Source: Barnesiella sp.
GTDB taxonomy: Bacteria > Bacteroidota > Bacteroidia > Bacteroidales > Muribaculaceae
Reading direction: 5' to 3'
Length of the DNA: 64,000 bases
Assembly: GCA_014801075.1 (NCBI GenBank)
Contig: JAAVEW010000011.1
Location: forward strand, 44,017-108,016
How positions within the stretch are numbered: position 1 is the stretch's first letter; every line of letters begins with the position of its first letter. Shown one piece after another: positions 63,245-64,000 of the stretch. Below the pieces are notes generated by a model, which saw only the letters and a program-made list of their open reading frames with translations, was not told the origin of the DNA and did no database searches. A program made the position numbers and the translations under genes.

Positions 63245-64000
63245 CTACGGGATAAGGTCGGCCACCGCGGGTGTGAGGTAAGGACGGATTGAGGCGTAGG
63301 ATATAGTGCATTGAGGCATACCCTCGGAGTAGGGCGCTATCTCATACTGCTGATAGAGGAAGCACACGCCATCCTCCATGAAGTAAGGGGGATTGGCCGG
63401 GAGGGTGAACTCGCCGTTATTGGAAAGGAGACAGTCGTTGAACTCCTGTTCGGTGCTGACTTTGAAATACTGTTTCATCAGCCCCTCCTTCACGAGAGCG
63501 AGAACGGTATCTTTGGCATCGGGACGAATCATATCGTCGCCGAGGGTCTGGCCGGTTGTTGCGTCAAAAGTCTGTCCTACAGCCGCTGACTCGCCGTGAG
63601 CACCGCCGAGATATATGTAGGAGGTGAAGAGCATGGTGACGTAAGTGGGTTCCATCACGATGGGTTTCACCGAGTAGGTCATCTCGTAGGCCATCGGCAC
63701 GTTGCCAAATTGCTCGTCCCAGTCTTTAAGGTCGCTGCCCGAACTTGCGAGAGCGTTGTCAACCACGTCTTTGGCAAGGGGTTGTCCCATCTTTGCGCCG
63801 GTGGTGTTGCCGAGGGCGTAGCGTGTCCACGCGTTGATGTTTTCGATAAGGGGTGTGCTGACGCTGTCGGCTTTGAGGTAGCCTATCGTACACTTGGCCA
63901 CGGCCTTACTGTCGCCGTAAGCTACGGAGTCGGCACACGTTACGGTCTCTACCGTGTAGCCGTCAACACCTGTCGGTTTGTTCTTACGGGCGTCATTGTC
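63245..64000 (-). CDS. RsiV/DUF3298-like protein, N-terminus beyond the window
   Basis: The frame is open to the window edge (251 codons shown), so the start lies outside. Residues visible include a DUF4163-like section and the DUF3298 motif YIYLGGAHGESAAVGQTFDATTG, followed by LVKEGLMKQYF. The end fits lysozyme-inhibitor/RsiV-type extracytoplasmic proteins. In Bacillus RsiV binds lysozyme and controls a sigma factor; many Bacteroidota relatives are lipoproteins of unknown role. Neither signal peptide nor lipobox can be seen here. Confidence 0.75.
   Translation of the reverse strand, partial: DNDARKNKPTGVDGYTVETVTCADSVAYGDSKAVAKCTIGYLKADSVSTPLIENINAWTRYALGNTTGAKMGQPLAKDVVDNALASSGSDLKDWDEQFGNVPMAYEMTYSVKPIVMEPTYVTMLFTSYIYLGGAHGESAAVGQTFDATTGQTLGDDMIRPDAKDTVLALVKEGLMKQYFKVSTEQEFNDCLLSNNGEFTLPANPPYFMEDGVCFLYQQYEIAPYSEGMPQCTISYASIRPYLTPAVADLIP

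Overview
The window looks like a chromosomal segment of a gut Bacteroidales bacterium, probably of the Muribaculaceae type. This is inferred from three things. Bacteroidota-style promoters with a -7 TAnnTTTG box recur, and Shine-Dalgarno sites are not evident. The gene set is typical of the phylum: fused LpxC-FabZ, PorT-like barrel protein, OstA-like protein, DUF4250, DUF3127, DUF5063 and a secreted M49 peptidase. Coding DNA is moderately GC-rich (roughly 50-55% by eye) with AT-rich spacers. I see no rRNA, tRNA, CRISPR array, transposase or prophage.

Layout. 1-6.1 kb holds two secreted glycoside hydrolases (GH2 and GH95), a glycan-degradation locus. 6.2-8.5 kb is an AT-rich accessory island with a DUF3800 gene and an unrecognised partner gene. 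A 185-bp copy of the 3' end of the neighbouring M49 peptidase gene lies at its left edge. 8.3-15.2 kb is a minus-strand block: M49 peptidase, RlmI-like methyltransferase, RseP, IspC and a degenerate M23 protein. 15.3-18 kb carries a LysM/periplasmic-binding fusion and a PorT-like protein. 18-26 kb is minus-strand: TatD, a prenyl synthase, a YafQ/RHH toxin-antitoxin pair, RadC, a GT2, NspC, a PcrA-type helicase and DUF4250. 26-33.7 kb is plus-strand: a DUF6582-like protein, an acyltransferase, a metallophosphoesterase, Tex, a shortened FolK-like protein, CdsA and PurM. 33.9-41 kb has NDH-2, an MltF-like transglycosylase, DUF3332, phosphoglucomutase, an RluA-type synthase and Fmt. 41.1-46.3 kb is minus-strand: M18 aminopeptidase, an OstA-like protein and a SurA-like PPIase. 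46.4-47.5 kb is an Abi_2-family gene followed by a candidate structured RNA. 47.6-54 kb has GlnS, two TPR proteins, a small membrane protein and a PstS-like lipoprotein. 54-55 kb is repeat-rich. 54.8-59.4 kb has TsaB divergent from YicC-Gmk-NadD-DUF5063, then DUF695 and DUF3127. 59.6-64 kb is the lipid A cluster LpxD, LpxC-FabZ, LpxA, preceded by a truncated RsiV/DUF3298-like gene.

Most genes are housekeeping: envelope biogenesis (LpxA/C/D, FabZ, CdsA, SurA, OstA-like, RseP, MltF), isoprenoid synthesis, purine and glucose-phosphate metabolism, and translation. The most interesting accessory pieces are two. First, the Abi_2 HEPN gene is followed by a promoter-terminator-bounded RNA whose two hairpins carry the same 9-nt loop, which looks like a toxin plus RNA-antidote or abortive-infection unit. 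Second, the 6.6-8.3 kb cargo is flanked by duplicated peptidase-gene ends. Several short dispersed repeats also occur: a three-hairpin cassette, a TAAGTAACTGTTT motif at start codons, and GCGAT palindromes.
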